This document shows positions 14,525 through 23,729 of a stretch of DNA of 35,010 nucleotides, piece after piece. How positions within the stretch are numbered: the first letter of the stretch is position 1; every line of letters starts with the position of its first letter. Both the position numbers and the translations under genes were made by a program. Location of the stretch: the NCBI RefSeq assembly GCF_003335085.1, contig NZ_QPEJ01000011.1, positions 1-35,010 of the forward strand, given 5' to 3'. Source of the DNA: Polaribacter sp. WD7. Lineage in GTDB: Bacteria > Bacteroidota > Bacteroidia > Flavobacteriales > Flavobacteriaceae. Under the pieces are notes generated by a model. It ran no database searches. It had not been told where the DNA came from and saw nothing but the letters and a program-made list of their open reading frames with translations.

Positions 14525-17500
14525 ATGACATCAGCAAATTTTAAAAAATGGAACATCATTTTAGGATGGATTACATTTGCAATTGCTTTAATAACCTACT
14601 CTCTAACAATAGAACCAACTGTTAGTGCTTGGGATGTAGGTGAATATATTTCTACTGCGGTAAAATTAGAAGTTGGGCATCCTCCTGGTGCTCCTCTTTT
14701 TCAAATGTTAGGGGCATTTTTTGCTATGTTTACTTCAGACGCATCACAAATTGCTAAAATGGTAAATTTTATGTCTGCTTTAGCTAGTGCTTTTACTATT
14801 TTATTTATGTTTTGGACCATTACTAATCTAGCTCTTAAACTAGCCTTAAAAAAAGATACAGTTTCTAAAGCAAAATATATTGCTATTCTTGGTAGTAGTA
14901 TTGTGGGGTCTTTAGCCTACACTTTTTCTGATAGTTTTTGGTTTAGTGCTGTAGAAGGTGAAGTATACGCAATGTCATCGTTCTTAATGGCTATTTTATT
15001 TTGGTTAGGACTAAAATGGGAGAGTGAAATTGATACATCTAGAGGTAACAAGTGGCTTATTTTAATCAGCTTTGTAGTCGGTTTATCTTTTGGAGTTCAT
15101 ATTCTTTCGCTTTTAGTAATTCCTGCAATAGTTATGCTTTATTTCTTTAAGACATATAAAAATATCAATATAAAAACTACTGCCATTGCTACAATTATTT
15201 CGGTTTTGGTTTTGGCTTTTGTATTTAAGTTCTTGTTTCCTTTTACCTTAAAGTTTTTTAGTGCTTCAGAGTTATTTTTTATAAATTCTATTGGCCTACC
15301 TTACAATTCAGGTAGTATTATTGCCGCTATTATTTTAATAGCGTTGTTTTACTTCGGATTAAACTTTACGCGTAAAACAAATAAAGTAAGTGCAAATACA
15401 TTAATACTATCTGTTTTGTTTATTATGATTGGGTTTTCTTCTTGGATGATGTTGCCAATTAGAGCCAATGCCAATACAACTATTAACGAAAACAACCCTT
15501 CTAGTGCTCGTGAACTTTTGGCTTATTACGAACGTGAACAATACGGAGATGCTAATGTTTTTTACGATACTTATTATTCAAATTCGTACAATAGAGAGCA
15601 AGATAAAAGTAACCCTTATAAAGATGATAAGCCTAAATACGAAAAACGTAATGGCAGGTATGAGATTGTAAACCAATACAAAAACATTGTCCCTAATTGG
15701 TCAGATAAACATAAAGGTTTTATTCCAAGAATGGTAAATCCTGCATCAGAAAAATATTACAAACAAATTGCAGGTATTCCAGCAAATAGTAAGCGTAGAC
15801 CTACTTTTGCTGAAAATTTAAAATTTATGTTTAGTTTCCAATTTGGTTATATGTATGGCCGTTATTTTATGTGGAATTTTGTAGGACGTCAAAATGATAT
15901 TCAGGGAAAGTTAGATGTTTTTAATGGAAACTGGATTAGCGGAATTAACTTTGTTGACGAAGCTAGATTAGGCTCTCAAAAACAATTACCAAGCCAAGTT
16001 TTAGAAAATAAAGGTAGAAACAAGTATTATTTTTTACCTCTAATTTTAGGAATTATAGGCCTATTGTATCAAATACAATGGGATAAAGAAAACTTTTTTG
16101 TTTTGCTTTTGTTCTTTTTATTTACAGGAGCTGCCATAATTTTTTACACAAACCCAAAACCTTTTGAACCTAGAGAACGAGATTATGCTGTGGTAGGAAG
16201 TTTTTACATATTTGCCATTTGGATTGGTTTTGGAGTATTAGCTATTTACGAATCTTTAAAACGTTTTGGTAAGAAAAAAATAATTGCTTATGCAGTTTCT
16301 ATAATTTCATTATTACTTGTTCCTACACTAATGGCTTCAGAAAATTGGGATGATCATGATCGTTCTAACAGATATACCACTCGCTTAAATGCTCAGGCTT
16401 ATTTAGAATCTTGTGACCCCAATGCAATTATGTTTACCATTGGAGATAATGACACTTTTCCTCTTTGGTATATGCAAGAAGTAGAAGGTATTAGAACCGA
16501 TGTAAAACTTGTGAACACAAGTCTTTTTGCTACTGATTGGTACATAGACCAAATGAAGCGAAAAACTTATGATGCAGATCCTATTCCGTCTCAATTAACA
16601 CATGACCAATACAAGTATGGTACATTAGATGTTGCTTATAGTTTAGAACATCCTCGTTTTAAAGATTCTATAATGACTATTAAAAACTTTATGCGTTGGA
16701 TTGCCTCTAAAAGCGAAGCTACATACGTAGAAACTAATAATGGGCAGCAAGAGAAATTTTATCCTACAAACAGAATTAGAATTCCTGTAGACAAACAAAA
16801 AGTGTTAGAAAACGGAATTGTAGCTCAAAAAGATGCAGATAAAATTGTACCCTACATAGACATTACCATAGATGATGGGGCACTTTTTAAAAATAGAATT
16901 TTGATGTTAGATATCTTAGCTAACAATAACTGGGAAAAACCAATTTATTTTACGGGTGGCGCAAATGCAGATGAAGAGTATATCTGGTTAAAAGATTATT
17001 TACAACTAGATGGTTTAGCATACAAATTAGTACCCATAAAAACGCCTTTAGGTCAAAGTAGCTTATTTGACATGGGAAGAATAGACCCAGAAAAAATGTA
17101 CAAGAACATAAAAAAATGGGAATGGAGAAATATTAATGACGGTAAAATTTATTTGGATGAACAAACTAAAAGAAACGCCATCTCTAAAAGAAACAGCTTA
17201 ATGCGTTTGTCTGAAACTTTTGCAAAAAAAGGAGATACTATAAAAGCAGTTGAAGTTTTAGACTTATCTTTAGAAAAAATGCCAATAGAAGATTTTGATC
17301 ACTATAGCCTATCTTTAGGATACCCTGAAGCATACTATAATTTAAAAAACGATACAAAAGCTAGAGAAACTGCAGAAACGCTAACACGTTTATTTAGAGA
17401 AAAATTAATTTGGTTAAGTACTTTTTCTGTTAACAATTCTAATTTAATTTTTGATGAAATAGACACTTCTTTATACATGTATAGAAACGTTGTTTCTCAA

Positions 17501-17602
17501 GTAGAGAGTGCAGATAAAGACAAAAAATATATAGACGATTTAAAAACTGAATTTATTAATACAGTAAAACTTTTTAACCATCTAATACCTGATGAAAATT
17601 AA
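14525..17602 (+). CDS. DUF2723 family membrane glycosyltransferase (protein O-mannosyltransferase-like)
   Basis: A 1025-residue integral membrane protein. The N-terminal third carries many hydrophobic helices and the GT-C-type signature SAWDVGEY (Asp37 and Glu40) followed by GHPPGAPLFQ (51-60). These motifs resemble eukaryotic protein O-mannosyltransferases and mark the DUF2723 family. A second membrane region follows near residues 500-600, then a large soluble C-terminal part with TIGDNDTFPLWYMQEVEGIRTDV, which may bind acceptor or glycan. The likely role is attaching sugar to exported proteins or envelope glycans from a lipid-linked donor; donor and acceptor are unknown. Seven bases separate it from the polysaccharide deacetylase gene, implying one operon. 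Confidence 0.88.
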   Translation: MTSANFKKWNIILGWITFAIALITYSLTIEPTVSAWDVGEYISTAVKLEVGHPPGAPLFQMLGAFFAMFTSDASQIAKMVNFMSALASAFTILFMFWTITNLALKLALKKDTVSKAKYIAILGSSIVGSLAYTFSDSFWFSAVEGEVYAMSSFLMAILFWLGLKWESEIDTSRGNKWLILISFVVGLSFGVHILSLLVIPAIVMLYFFKTYKNINIKTTAIATIISVLVLAFVFKFLFPFTLKFFSASELFFINSIGLPYNSGSIIAAIILIALFYFGLNFTRKTNKVSANTLILSVLFIMIGFSSWMMLPIRANANTTINENNPSSARELLAYYEREQYGDANVFYDTYYSNSYNREQDKSNPYKDDKPKYEKRNGRYEIVNQYKNIVPNWSDKHKGFIPRMVNPASEKYYKQIAGIPANSKRRPTFAENLKFMFSFQFGYMYGRYFMWNFVGRQNDIQGKLDVFNGNWISGINFVDEARLGSQKQLPSQVLENKGRNKYYFLPLILGIIGLLYQIQWDKENFFVLLLFFLFTGAAIIFYTNPKPFEPRERDYAVVGSFYIFAIWIGFGVLAIYESLKRFGKKKIIAYAVSIISLLLVPTLMASENWDDHDRSNRYTTRLNAQAYLESCDPNAIMFTIGDNDTFPLWYMQEVEGIRTDVKLVNTSLFATDWYIDQMKRKTYDADPIPSQLTHDQYKYGTLDVAYSLEHPRFKDSIMTIKNFMRWIASKSEATYVETNNGQQEKFYPTNRIRIPVDKQKVLENGIVAQKDADKIVPYIDITIDDGALFKNRILMLDILANNNWEKPIYFTGGANADEEYIWLKDYLQLDGLAYKLVPIKTPLGQSSLFDMGRIDPEKMYKNIKKWEWRNINDGKIYLDEQTKRNAISKRNSLMRLSETFAKKGDTIKAVEVLDLSLEKMPIEDFDHYSLSLGYPEAYYNLKNDTKARETAETLTRLFREKLIWLSTFSVNNSNLIFDEIDTSLYMYRNVVSQVESADKDKKYIDDLKTEFINTVKLFNHLIPDEN

Positions 17603-17609
17603 GTTTTAA

Positions 17610-18254
17610 ATGAAGACATATTTCCCCAGAACGCCACGTATTATGATGAGACTTTTCTCTGAATATACGTGGCGTTTTTCTTCAAAACAAAAAAAGTTGT
17701 TTTTAACTTTTGATGATGGTCCCACACCTGAAATTACACCTTTTGTTTTAGATCAATTAAAAAAGTATAATGCAAAAGCCACTTTTTTTTGTATTGGAAA
17801 AAACATTGAAAAACATCCTGATATTTTTAAACAAATTATTGAAGACGGTCATGCCATTGGCAACCATACACACAATCATTTAAAAGGGTGGAAAACAAAA
17901 ACTAACAAATACTTAGATGACGTTTTACAATGCGAAAAAACAATTTCTAAAACAACTAAAAATTCTAGTAAACCAAGACTCTTTAGACCTCCCTACGGAA
18001 AAATTAAAAGGAAACAAGCCAAAAGGCTGATTATGAATAATTACAAAGTTATTATGTGGGATGTATTGTCTGCTGATTTTGATACCAAAGTTTCTAAACA
18101 ACAGTGCTTTCAAAATGTAGTTAAACATTCTAAAAATGGAAGTATTATTGTGTTTCATGACAGTATAAAAGCTTCAAAAAAAATGCAATATGCTTTACCT
18201 CAATTTTTAGAAATCTTCTCTAAAAAAGGCTATGTTTTCTCAAAAATAGAGTAA
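17610..18254 (+). CDS. Polysaccharide deacetylase family protein (CE4/NodB fold)
   Basis: A 214-residue NodB-homology enzyme. Motif 1 is TFDDGP (Asp35 and Asp36) and motif 2 is the metal-binding HTHNH (His86 and His90). Motif 3 is RPPYGK, followed by the WD of IMWDVLSADFD, and motif 5 is IIVFHDS. All metal and catalytic positions look intact. There is no clear signal peptide, so it is either cytosolic or held at the membrane by partners. Substrates of the family are N-acetylated glycans, such as peptidoglycan or other GlcNAc polymers. Its coupling to the DUF2723 gene suggests a shared cell-surface glycan path. It converges on the thioredoxin-fold gene with a 14-base gap. Confidence 0.92.
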   Translation: MKTYFPRTPRIMMRLFSEYTWRFSSKQKKLFLTFDDGPTPEITPFVLDQLKKYNAKATFFCIGKNIEKHPDIFKQIIEDGHAIGNHTHNHLKGWKTKTNKYLDDVLQCEKTISKTTKNSSKPRLFRPPYGKIKRKQAKRLIMNNYKVIMWDVLSADFDTKVSKQQCFQNVVKHSKNGSIIVFHDSIKASKKMQYALPQFLEIFSKKGYVFSKIE

Positions 18255-18268
18255 GATTCTTAAAAAAA

Positions 18269-18562
18269 CTACACATACTCTAAAACAGTTTCAATTAAAT
18301 TTTTTGCATCTTTATGGCCTGTTTGTCTCCATAACATTTCTCCATTTTTATAAATCATAAAGGTTGGATTTTCTTTTATATGAAGTGCTTCTGCTAATAT
18401 CTCATTTTTTTCAATATCAATCTTTATCACCTTAGCATTATTTCCTAAAGCTGCAGCAACATTTCTTAAAGTATCTATGGTTGTTGCTCTATCATTCCAG
18501 TTTGTATAAAAGTCGATTAAAACTGGTTTAGCTACACTGATTAATTCACCAAATTTTGTCAT
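18269..18562 (-). CDS. Thioredoxin-fold protein lacking all cysteines
   Basis: A 97-residue single-domain thioredoxin fold: VLIDFYTNW (strand and Trp), AKVIKIDIEKN, the cis-proline loop KENPTFMIYKNGE, and a terminal helix. Where thioredoxins have WCGPC the protein reads WNDRA, and there is no cysteine anywhere, so it cannot do dithiol chemistry. It is of normal thioredoxin length with no signal peptide. The fold is otherwise well conserved, so this is not decay. It may be a binding or chaperone-like adaptor; I infer that only from the absence of the active site. Confidence 0.88.
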   Translation of the reverse strand: MTKFGELISVAKPVLIDFYTNWNDRATTIDTLRNVAAALGNNAKVIKIDIEKNEILAEALHIKENPTFMIYKNGEMLWRQTGHKDAKNLIETVLEYV

Positions 18563-18646
18563 AGTGTAATATTTTAGGGGGACAAAAATAAAAATTGTAA
18601 AATTATATAAACAAATATAAAAAAAACTATTTAATTACACTGATAA

Positions 18647-19867
18647 TCAGGCTTTTTTAAGTTCAATTACTGTAATTTCTGGCCAAATCCCAACACGACC
18701 AGGAAAGGCATGATAACCAAAACCACGATTTACATTAATATACCTTCCAAATTCCTCATACAAACCAGCCCATTGTTTATAGACGTATTTAGAAGGACTC
18801 CATCTAAAAACACCAGGAATTTCAATACCCATTTGTAAACCATGAGTATGCCCACTTAAAGTTAATTGATAGTTAAAATCATCTTGTTTCACTTTATATT
18901 CCCAATGACTTGGATCATGTGTCATTAAGATTTTAAAATCTTCTTTATTTACGCCAATTGCTGCTTTTTTTAAATCTCCAGCTTGATTAAATCCTTTACC
19001 CCAATTTTCTACCCCAAGTAAAGCAATTTTTTGACCGTCCTTTTCCAAATACCTATGCTCATCTAACAATAAATCAAAGCCTATTTTTTTATGTATATCT
19101 TTTACTTTCTGAAAATTTTCTATTTTATCTTCTGGTTTTTCCCATTTCATATAATCGCCATAATCATGGTTTCCAAGAATAGCATATTTACCTTCTTTGG
19201 CTTTAAGTTGAGCAAAAACATCAATCCAATCATCCATCTCATCAGCTTTATTATTTACAATATCTCCTGTAAACAACATTAAATCAGATTTCTGTTGGTT
19301 AATTAAATCAACACCATATTGAATCTTTTCCTTATTCGTAAAACTACCAGAATGAATATCTGATATTTGAGTAATCGTATATCCGTCAAAAGCATCTGGT
19401 AAATCTTTAAAACTCAATTGATATTTTAAAACCTTGTAATTATACTTTCCTTGAATAATACCATAAATAAAAGAGGCAAAAGGTATTGCTGCCAAACTTA
19501 ATGCGAGTTGAGAAATAAACTTGCGTCTTCCAGACAAAGACTGTTTTTCGCTTGAAGAAACCATAGAGATTAACTTTTGAATCCATCTCACAATATCTTC
19601 CCCGAACATAAAAATAAGTACAACTAGTTTAGGTATTAAAACTGTTAGCATTAAACCCATTGCTATTTGAAATTGTGAGGTTTGACCACTACTTCTATCG
19701 TATGTTAAAGCTACATATAAAAAATTTGCATACACTACAAAACTTAGAAAAAGCCACGAAAACCGTATAATTTTACTTTTTGTTATTGTTCTGATTGCTT
19801 GAAAAGCATACAGCTCTAACAAAACAATAATTGCTACCAAAATAACCAATCGTATTATCCAACGCAT
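18647..19867 (-). CDS. Membrane-anchored metallophosphoesterase
   Basis: A 406-residue calcineurin-like phosphoesterase. Three hydrophobic segments lie in the first 100 residues, then a linker with SGRRKFISQLALSLA (112-126) that looks like an internal twin-arginine-type segment, then the enzyme. The full dimetal motif set is present: QISDIHSG (Asp170, His172), FTGDIVNN (Asp202), LGNHDYG (Asn233, His234), MTHDPSHW, and SGHTHGLQ. The family includes YkoQ/YaeI-like enzymes that hydrolyse phosphate esters, some acting on lipids such as UDP-diacylglucosamine; the substrate here is not determinable. It is divergent from polA. Confidence 0.92.
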   Translation of the reverse strand: MRWIIRLVILVAIIVLLELYAFQAIRTITKSKIIRFSWLFLSFVVYANFLYVALTYDRSSGQTSQFQIAMGLMLTVLIPKLVVLIFMFGEDIVRWIQKLISMVSSSEKQSLSGRRKFISQLALSLAAIPFASFIYGIIQGKYNYKVLKYQLSFKDLPDAFDGYTITQISDIHSGSFTNKEKIQYGVDLINQQKSDLMLFTGDIVNNKADEMDDWIDVFAQLKAKEGKYAILGNHDYGDYMKWEKPEDKIENFQKVKDIHKKIGFDLLLDEHRYLEKDGQKIALLGVENWGKGFNQAGDLKKAAIGVNKEDFKILMTHDPSHWEYKVKQDDFNYQLTLSGHTHGLQMGIEIPGVFRWSPSKYVYKQWAGLYEEFGRYINVNRGFGYHAFPGRVGIWPEITVIELKKA

Positions 19868-19892
19868 AAGATAATTTTATTTAAAAACTTAC

Positions 19893-19900
19893 CAAAGGTA
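19893..19900 (-). promoter_or_regulatory. Candidate -7 element of the metallophosphoesterase gene
   Basis: The minus strand reads TACCTTTG, matching TAnnTTTG, 25 bases before the start codon. No -33 TTG at the expected distance. Confidence 0.4.
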
Positions 19901-20028
19901 GCATTTATATTATCTAATGAATTTTAATAGGATGTTAAAGTTTTGTACCTTTCTACCTTGTCAAAAAACCATTAAAAAACGATATTCTTAAAGAATATAA
20001 CTTTTTAAATAACTCATAACATAATACA

Positions 20029-22860
20029 ATGTCAGATCAAAAAAGACTTTTTTTAGTAGATGCATATGCATTAATCTTTAGAGGATATTACGCATTTATT
20101 AAAAATCCAAGAATCAATAGTAAAGGTTTAGATACTTCTGCAATAATGGGTTTTATGAATTCTCTATTAGACGTTATCAAACGAGAACGACCAGATCACT
20201 TAGCAGTATGTTTTGACAGAGGAGGAAGCGTAGACAGAGTTGAAATGTTTGAAGCTTACAAGGCTAATAGAGATGAAACACCTGAGGCTATTAGAATTGC
20301 AGTACCGTATATAGAAGAAATTCTAAAAGCTATGCACATTCCTATTATGGTAAAAGAGGGTTATGAAGCTGATGATGTAATTGGGACACTTTCTAAACAA
20401 GCTGAAAAAGAAGGCTTTAAAACCTTTATGGTAACTCCAGACAAAGATTTTGCCCAATTAGTTTCTGAAAATATTTACATGTACAAACCACGCTTTGGTG
20501 GGGGCTATGACATTTGGGGTATTCCTGAAGTGCAAACAAAATTTGGTGTAGAAAACCCTGAGCAGGTTATTGATTTTTTAGGAATGATGGGAGATTCTGC
20601 TGATAATATTCCTGGTTTACCAGGAGTTGGAGAAAAAACTGCAAAAAAGTTCTTGGCTCAATTTGGGTCTATGGAAGGATTACTTGCTAACACAGACCAA
20701 TTAAAAGGGAAAATGAAAGAAAAAGTAGAAGCAAATGGAGAATTAGGTCTGCTTTCTAAAAAACTAGCCACCATAATGTTAGATGTACCTGTTACTTTTG
20801 ATGCTATAAATTTTACCTTAGATGCACCAGACTCAGAAAAAGTAACTGAAATTTTTAACGATTTAGAATTCAGAAATTTGTTAACAAATTTTCTTAAAAC
20901 CTTTGCTACAGAAACAACAACAAATAGTTCTTCTGCTGAAGTAGAAACACCCACTAAACAAAAAGAAATTACAAAAACAGATGGTCAATTTGATCTATTT
21001 GCTGCACCTGGAACAGGTAGTGTTTCTGAAGCAGAATCTGCATCTGGTTTTAAAACTATACAAACTACCAATCATTTTTACCAACATATAAACACTCCCC
21101 TATCTAGAAAATTATTACTTCAAAAATTAATGCAACAAACATCTGTTTGTTTTGATACAGAAACAACAGGATTAAAAGCTTTAGAAGTTGAGTTGATAGG
21201 TATTGCTTTTTCATACAAAGCAGGAAAAGGATATTATGTATCTTTTCCCGAAAATCAGGATGAAACTAAAGTTATTTTAGACGAATTTAAACCCTTTTTT
21301 GAATCAGGAATTGAAAAAATTGGGCACAATCTAAAATACGATATCAAAGTTTTATCTAACTACAATATGCATGTACAGGGTCCTTTGTTTGATACCATGA
21401 TTGCGCATTATTTGATTAACCCAGATATGCGACATAATATGGATGTTTTAGCAGAAACGTATTTAAATTATAAACCTGTTTCTATTACAGAGTTAATTGG
21501 TAAAAAAGGAAAAAATCAACTTTCTATGCGTGTTGTACCTTTAAAAGACCAAACTGAATATGCTGTAGAAGATGCAGATATTACCTACCAACTAAAACAG
21601 CATTTTATGGGTGAATTAGAAAGCGGTAATGTAACTCAATTATTTAATGATGTAGAATTGCCACTTGTATCTGTTTTAACGGCTATGGAAATTGAAGGAA
21701 TTAATGTAAATACTGACTTCTTAAAGGAGTTGTCTGTAGCACTTACAGAAGATATTAATCGTCTAGAAAAAGGAATTTATCAACAAGCTGGTGAAGAATT
21801 TAATATCGGTTCTCCTAAACAACTAGGTATAGTATTGTTCGAAAACATGAAGTTAGTAGAAAAACCTAAAAAAACAAAAACAGGCCAATACTCTACAGCG
21901 GAAGATGTGTTGTCTTATTTGGCAAAAGAACATCAAATTATTAGAGATATTCAAGAGTATCGTCAATATAAAAAATTACAGAGTACCTATGTTGATGCAT
22001 TACCTAATGAAATTAATCCAAAAACAGAAAGAGTACATACAGTGTACGCCCAAGCTGTTGCCGCAACAGGACGTTTGAGTTCTAACAACCCAAACTTACA
22101 AAACATACCAATTAGAACAGCACGCGGACGTGAAGTACGTAAAGCGTTTGTGCCTAGAGATGAAAACTATGTATTATTAGCTGCAGATTATAGCCAAATT
22201 GAATTGCGTATTATAGCTGCTTTAAGTGAAGAAGAAACAATGATAAATGCTTTTAAAAACGGAGAAGATATTCATGCTTCTACAGCCTCTAAGGTATTTA
22301 ACGTGTCTTTGGAAGAAGTAACACGTGAGCAGAGAAGTAATGCTAAAACAGTAAATTTTGGTATTATTTATGGCGTTTCTGCATTTGGCTTAAGTAACCA
22401 AACAGATTTAACTAGAAGTGAATCTAAAGAATTGATTGACACGTATTATGCAACATATCCAAAATTAAAGGCTTATATGTCTGCTCAAGTTGATTTTGCT
22501 AGAGATCACGGCTATGTAGAAACTATTTTAAAAAGAAGAAGATATTTAAAAGACATCAACTCTCGTAATGCTGTTGTTCGCGGAGCAGCAGAAAGAAATG
22601 CAGTAAATGCTCCTATTCAAGGTTCTGCTGCAGATATTATAAAATTAGCCATGATTAATATTTACAACAGGTTTGAAAAAGAAGGTTTCAAATCTAAAAT
22701 GTTACTGCAGGTTCATGATGAATTGGTTTTTGATGCTTATAAAGACGAGTTAGCCGTAATACAACCCATAATTAAACACGAAATGGAAAATGCCTTCAAA
22801 ATGAGCGTTCCTTTAGACGTTGAAATTGGTTTAGGCGAAAATTGGTTGGAAGCGCATTAA
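20029..22860 (+). CDS. polA: DNA polymerase I
   Basis: A complete 943-residue DNA polymerase I, used in Okazaki fragment maturation and repair. The N-terminal 5'-nuclease domain (about 1-290) shows LFLVDAYALIFRGYYAF, GYEADDVIGT and GDSADNIPGLPGVGEKTA. A linker precedes the 3'-5' exonuclease domain, whose Exo I motif FDTETTGL has Asp376 and Glu378 intact, so proofreading should work. The polymerase domain carries AADYSQIELRI (Asp720), the finger helix RSNAKTVNFGIIYGVSAFGL and VHDELVF (Asp897). The start at ATG 20029 gives the standard N-terminus. A hairpin terminator follows 9 bases after the stop. Confidence 0.98.
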   Translation: MSDQKRLFLVDAYALIFRGYYAFIKNPRINSKGLDTSAIMGFMNSLLDVIKRERPDHLAVCFDRGGSVDRVEMFEAYKANRDETPEAIRIAVPYIEEILKAMHIPIMVKEGYEADDVIGTLSKQAEKEGFKTFMVTPDKDFAQLVSENIYMYKPRFGGGYDIWGIPEVQTKFGVENPEQVIDFLGMMGDSADNIPGLPGVGEKTAKKFLAQFGSMEGLLANTDQLKGKMKEKVEANGELGLLSKKLATIMLDVPVTFDAINFTLDAPDSEKVTEIFNDLEFRNLLTNFLKTFATETTTNSSSAEVETPTKQKEITKTDGQFDLFAAPGTGSVSEAESASGFKTIQTTNHFYQHINTPLSRKLLLQKLMQQTSVCFDTETTGLKALEVELIGIAFSYKAGKGYYVSFPENQDETKVILDEFKPFFESGIEKIGHNLKYDIKVLSNYNMHVQGPLFDTMIAHYLINPDMRHNMDVLAETYLNYKPVSITELIGKKGKNQLSMRVVPLKDQTEYAVEDADITYQLKQHFMGELESGNVTQLFNDVELPLVSVLTAMEIEGINVNTDFLKELSVALTEDINRLEKGIYQQAGEEFNIGSPKQLGIVLFENMKLVEKPKKTKTGQYSTAEDVLSYLAKEHQIIRDIQEYRQYKKLQSTYVDALPNEINPKTERVHTVYAQAVAATGRLSSNNPNLQNIPIRTARGREVRKAFVPRDENYVLLAADYSQIELRIIAALSEEETMINAFKNGEDIHASTASKVFNVSLEEVTREQRSNAKTVNFGIIYGVSAFGLSNQTDLTRSESKELIDTYYATYPKLKAYMSAQVDFARDHGYVETILKRRRYLKDINSRNAVVRGAAERNAVNAPIQGSAADIIKLAMINIYNRFEKEGFKSKMLLQVHDELVFDAYKDELAVIQPIIKHEMENAFKMSVPLDVEIGLGENWLEAH

Positions 22861-22869
22861 TAGTATAAA

Positions 22870-22898
22870 AAAAGGATAGCTATTATAACTATCCTTTT
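22870..22898 (+). terminator. Intrinsic terminator after polA
   Basis: Arms AAAAGGATAG and CTATCCTTTT are separated by nine bases, just after the polA stop. The T-run is short but the placement between convergent genes is right. Confidence 0.65.
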
Positions 22899-22950
22899 AT
22901 CTTTTAATTAAATTTCAAAAAATTCAAGTTTCTAGAATAAGAAAATTCAA

Positions 22951-23634
22951 TTATTTTTTTTCAATCATTTTATCTAACTCTTTTATCTCTTCATTATACT
23001 CTTCTATGGCTGCCATAATTTTACCTTCTTTATATTCTTCTATAAATTCTTCTATAGCATCATCATGAATTTTAATATATCGCTCCATCGTTTCGTTTAA
23101 CTCTTCTTTTAAATCATCAAACTTCTCATAAACTTCTTCTAGATTTTCTGCTACTTCTTTTTCAGAAGCATTAGTATCTTCTATCAGCTCTTTATACTCT
23201 TTTTGAATGTCAGCTACATCTTCTAAAACTTCTTCTGTCTTTAAATAAGGAGGTATAGTATTCGACAAATTTGCAATCCTATAGTTAAGGTGTCTCATTC
23301 TTGCTTCTGTAGTTTTGAAATTGACTTTTTTAAAGTTTACAATTTCAGAATTTACTATTGCATAGTCATTCCAATCATCAAAACCTACAATTCCTTTTGC
23401 GTCTAAATTATAAACAAGAGCAGTTCCGTCTTTCATTTTATATGTTCTTGTCTTAATTTCTTCTTTCTTACTTTCTACTACTTTAGAGTCTTTTTGGTTG
23501 TCTAATACTTCCGCAACTACTTGTTTGTTTGCCCCAGCTTCCTTTTTGTAATTATTACAAGAAATTAATAAAAAAATTGATAAGGTAATTCCTAAAGATA
23601 TGTTTTTAATTATTCTATTTTTTTTGCGTTTCAT
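22951..23634 (-). CDS. Putative lipoprotein, Glu/Lys-rich coiled coil
   Basis: A 227-residue protein of unknown function. After a very basic N-terminus (MKRKKNRIIK) comes a hydrophobic stretch ending in the lipobox LISC (Cys26), so it should be lipidated and membrane-bound. A low-complexity linker follows, then a short globular part (TYKMKDGTALVYNLDAKGIVGFDDWNDYAIV). Finally, a long glutamate- and lysine-rich region from about residue 125 onward is predicted by eye to be helical and coiled-coil. No enzyme motif was recognised. A candidate -7 promoter element lies 24 bases upstream. It converges on polA. Confidence 0.8.
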   Translation of the reverse strand: MKRKKNRIIKNISLGITLSIFLLISCNNYKKEAGANKQVVAEVLDNQKDSKVVESKKEEIKTRTYKMKDGTALVYNLDAKGIVGFDDWNDYAIVNSEIVNFKKVNFKTTEARMRHLNYRIANLSNTIPPYLKTEEVLEDVADIQKEYKELIEDTNASEKEVAENLEEVYEKFDDLKEELNETMERYIKIHDDAIEEFIEEYKEGKIMAAIEEYNEEIKELDKMIEKK

Positions 23635-23657
23635 TTGTATATATTTTAAATTCTATA

Positions 23658-23665
23658 CAAATCTA
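23658..23665 (-). promoter_or_regulatory. Candidate -7 element of the lipoprotein gene
   Basis: The minus strand reads TAGATTTG, matching TAnnTTTG, 23 bases before the start codon. A possible -33 TTTG is 26 bases further up, rather far. Confidence 0.4.
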
Positions 23666-23729
23666 AAAGTAAATGCAACTACGTTTTAACGCAAACAAAC
23701 TAAGTTTTTGCTCTTTTAGCGATTTTTAT

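Noticed and set aside
22951..23634. Acidic coiled-coil lipoprotein as a T9SS component
   Set aside because: No match to known Por/Gld/Spr lipoproteins; low-complexity Glu/Lys helices alone do not support that assignment.
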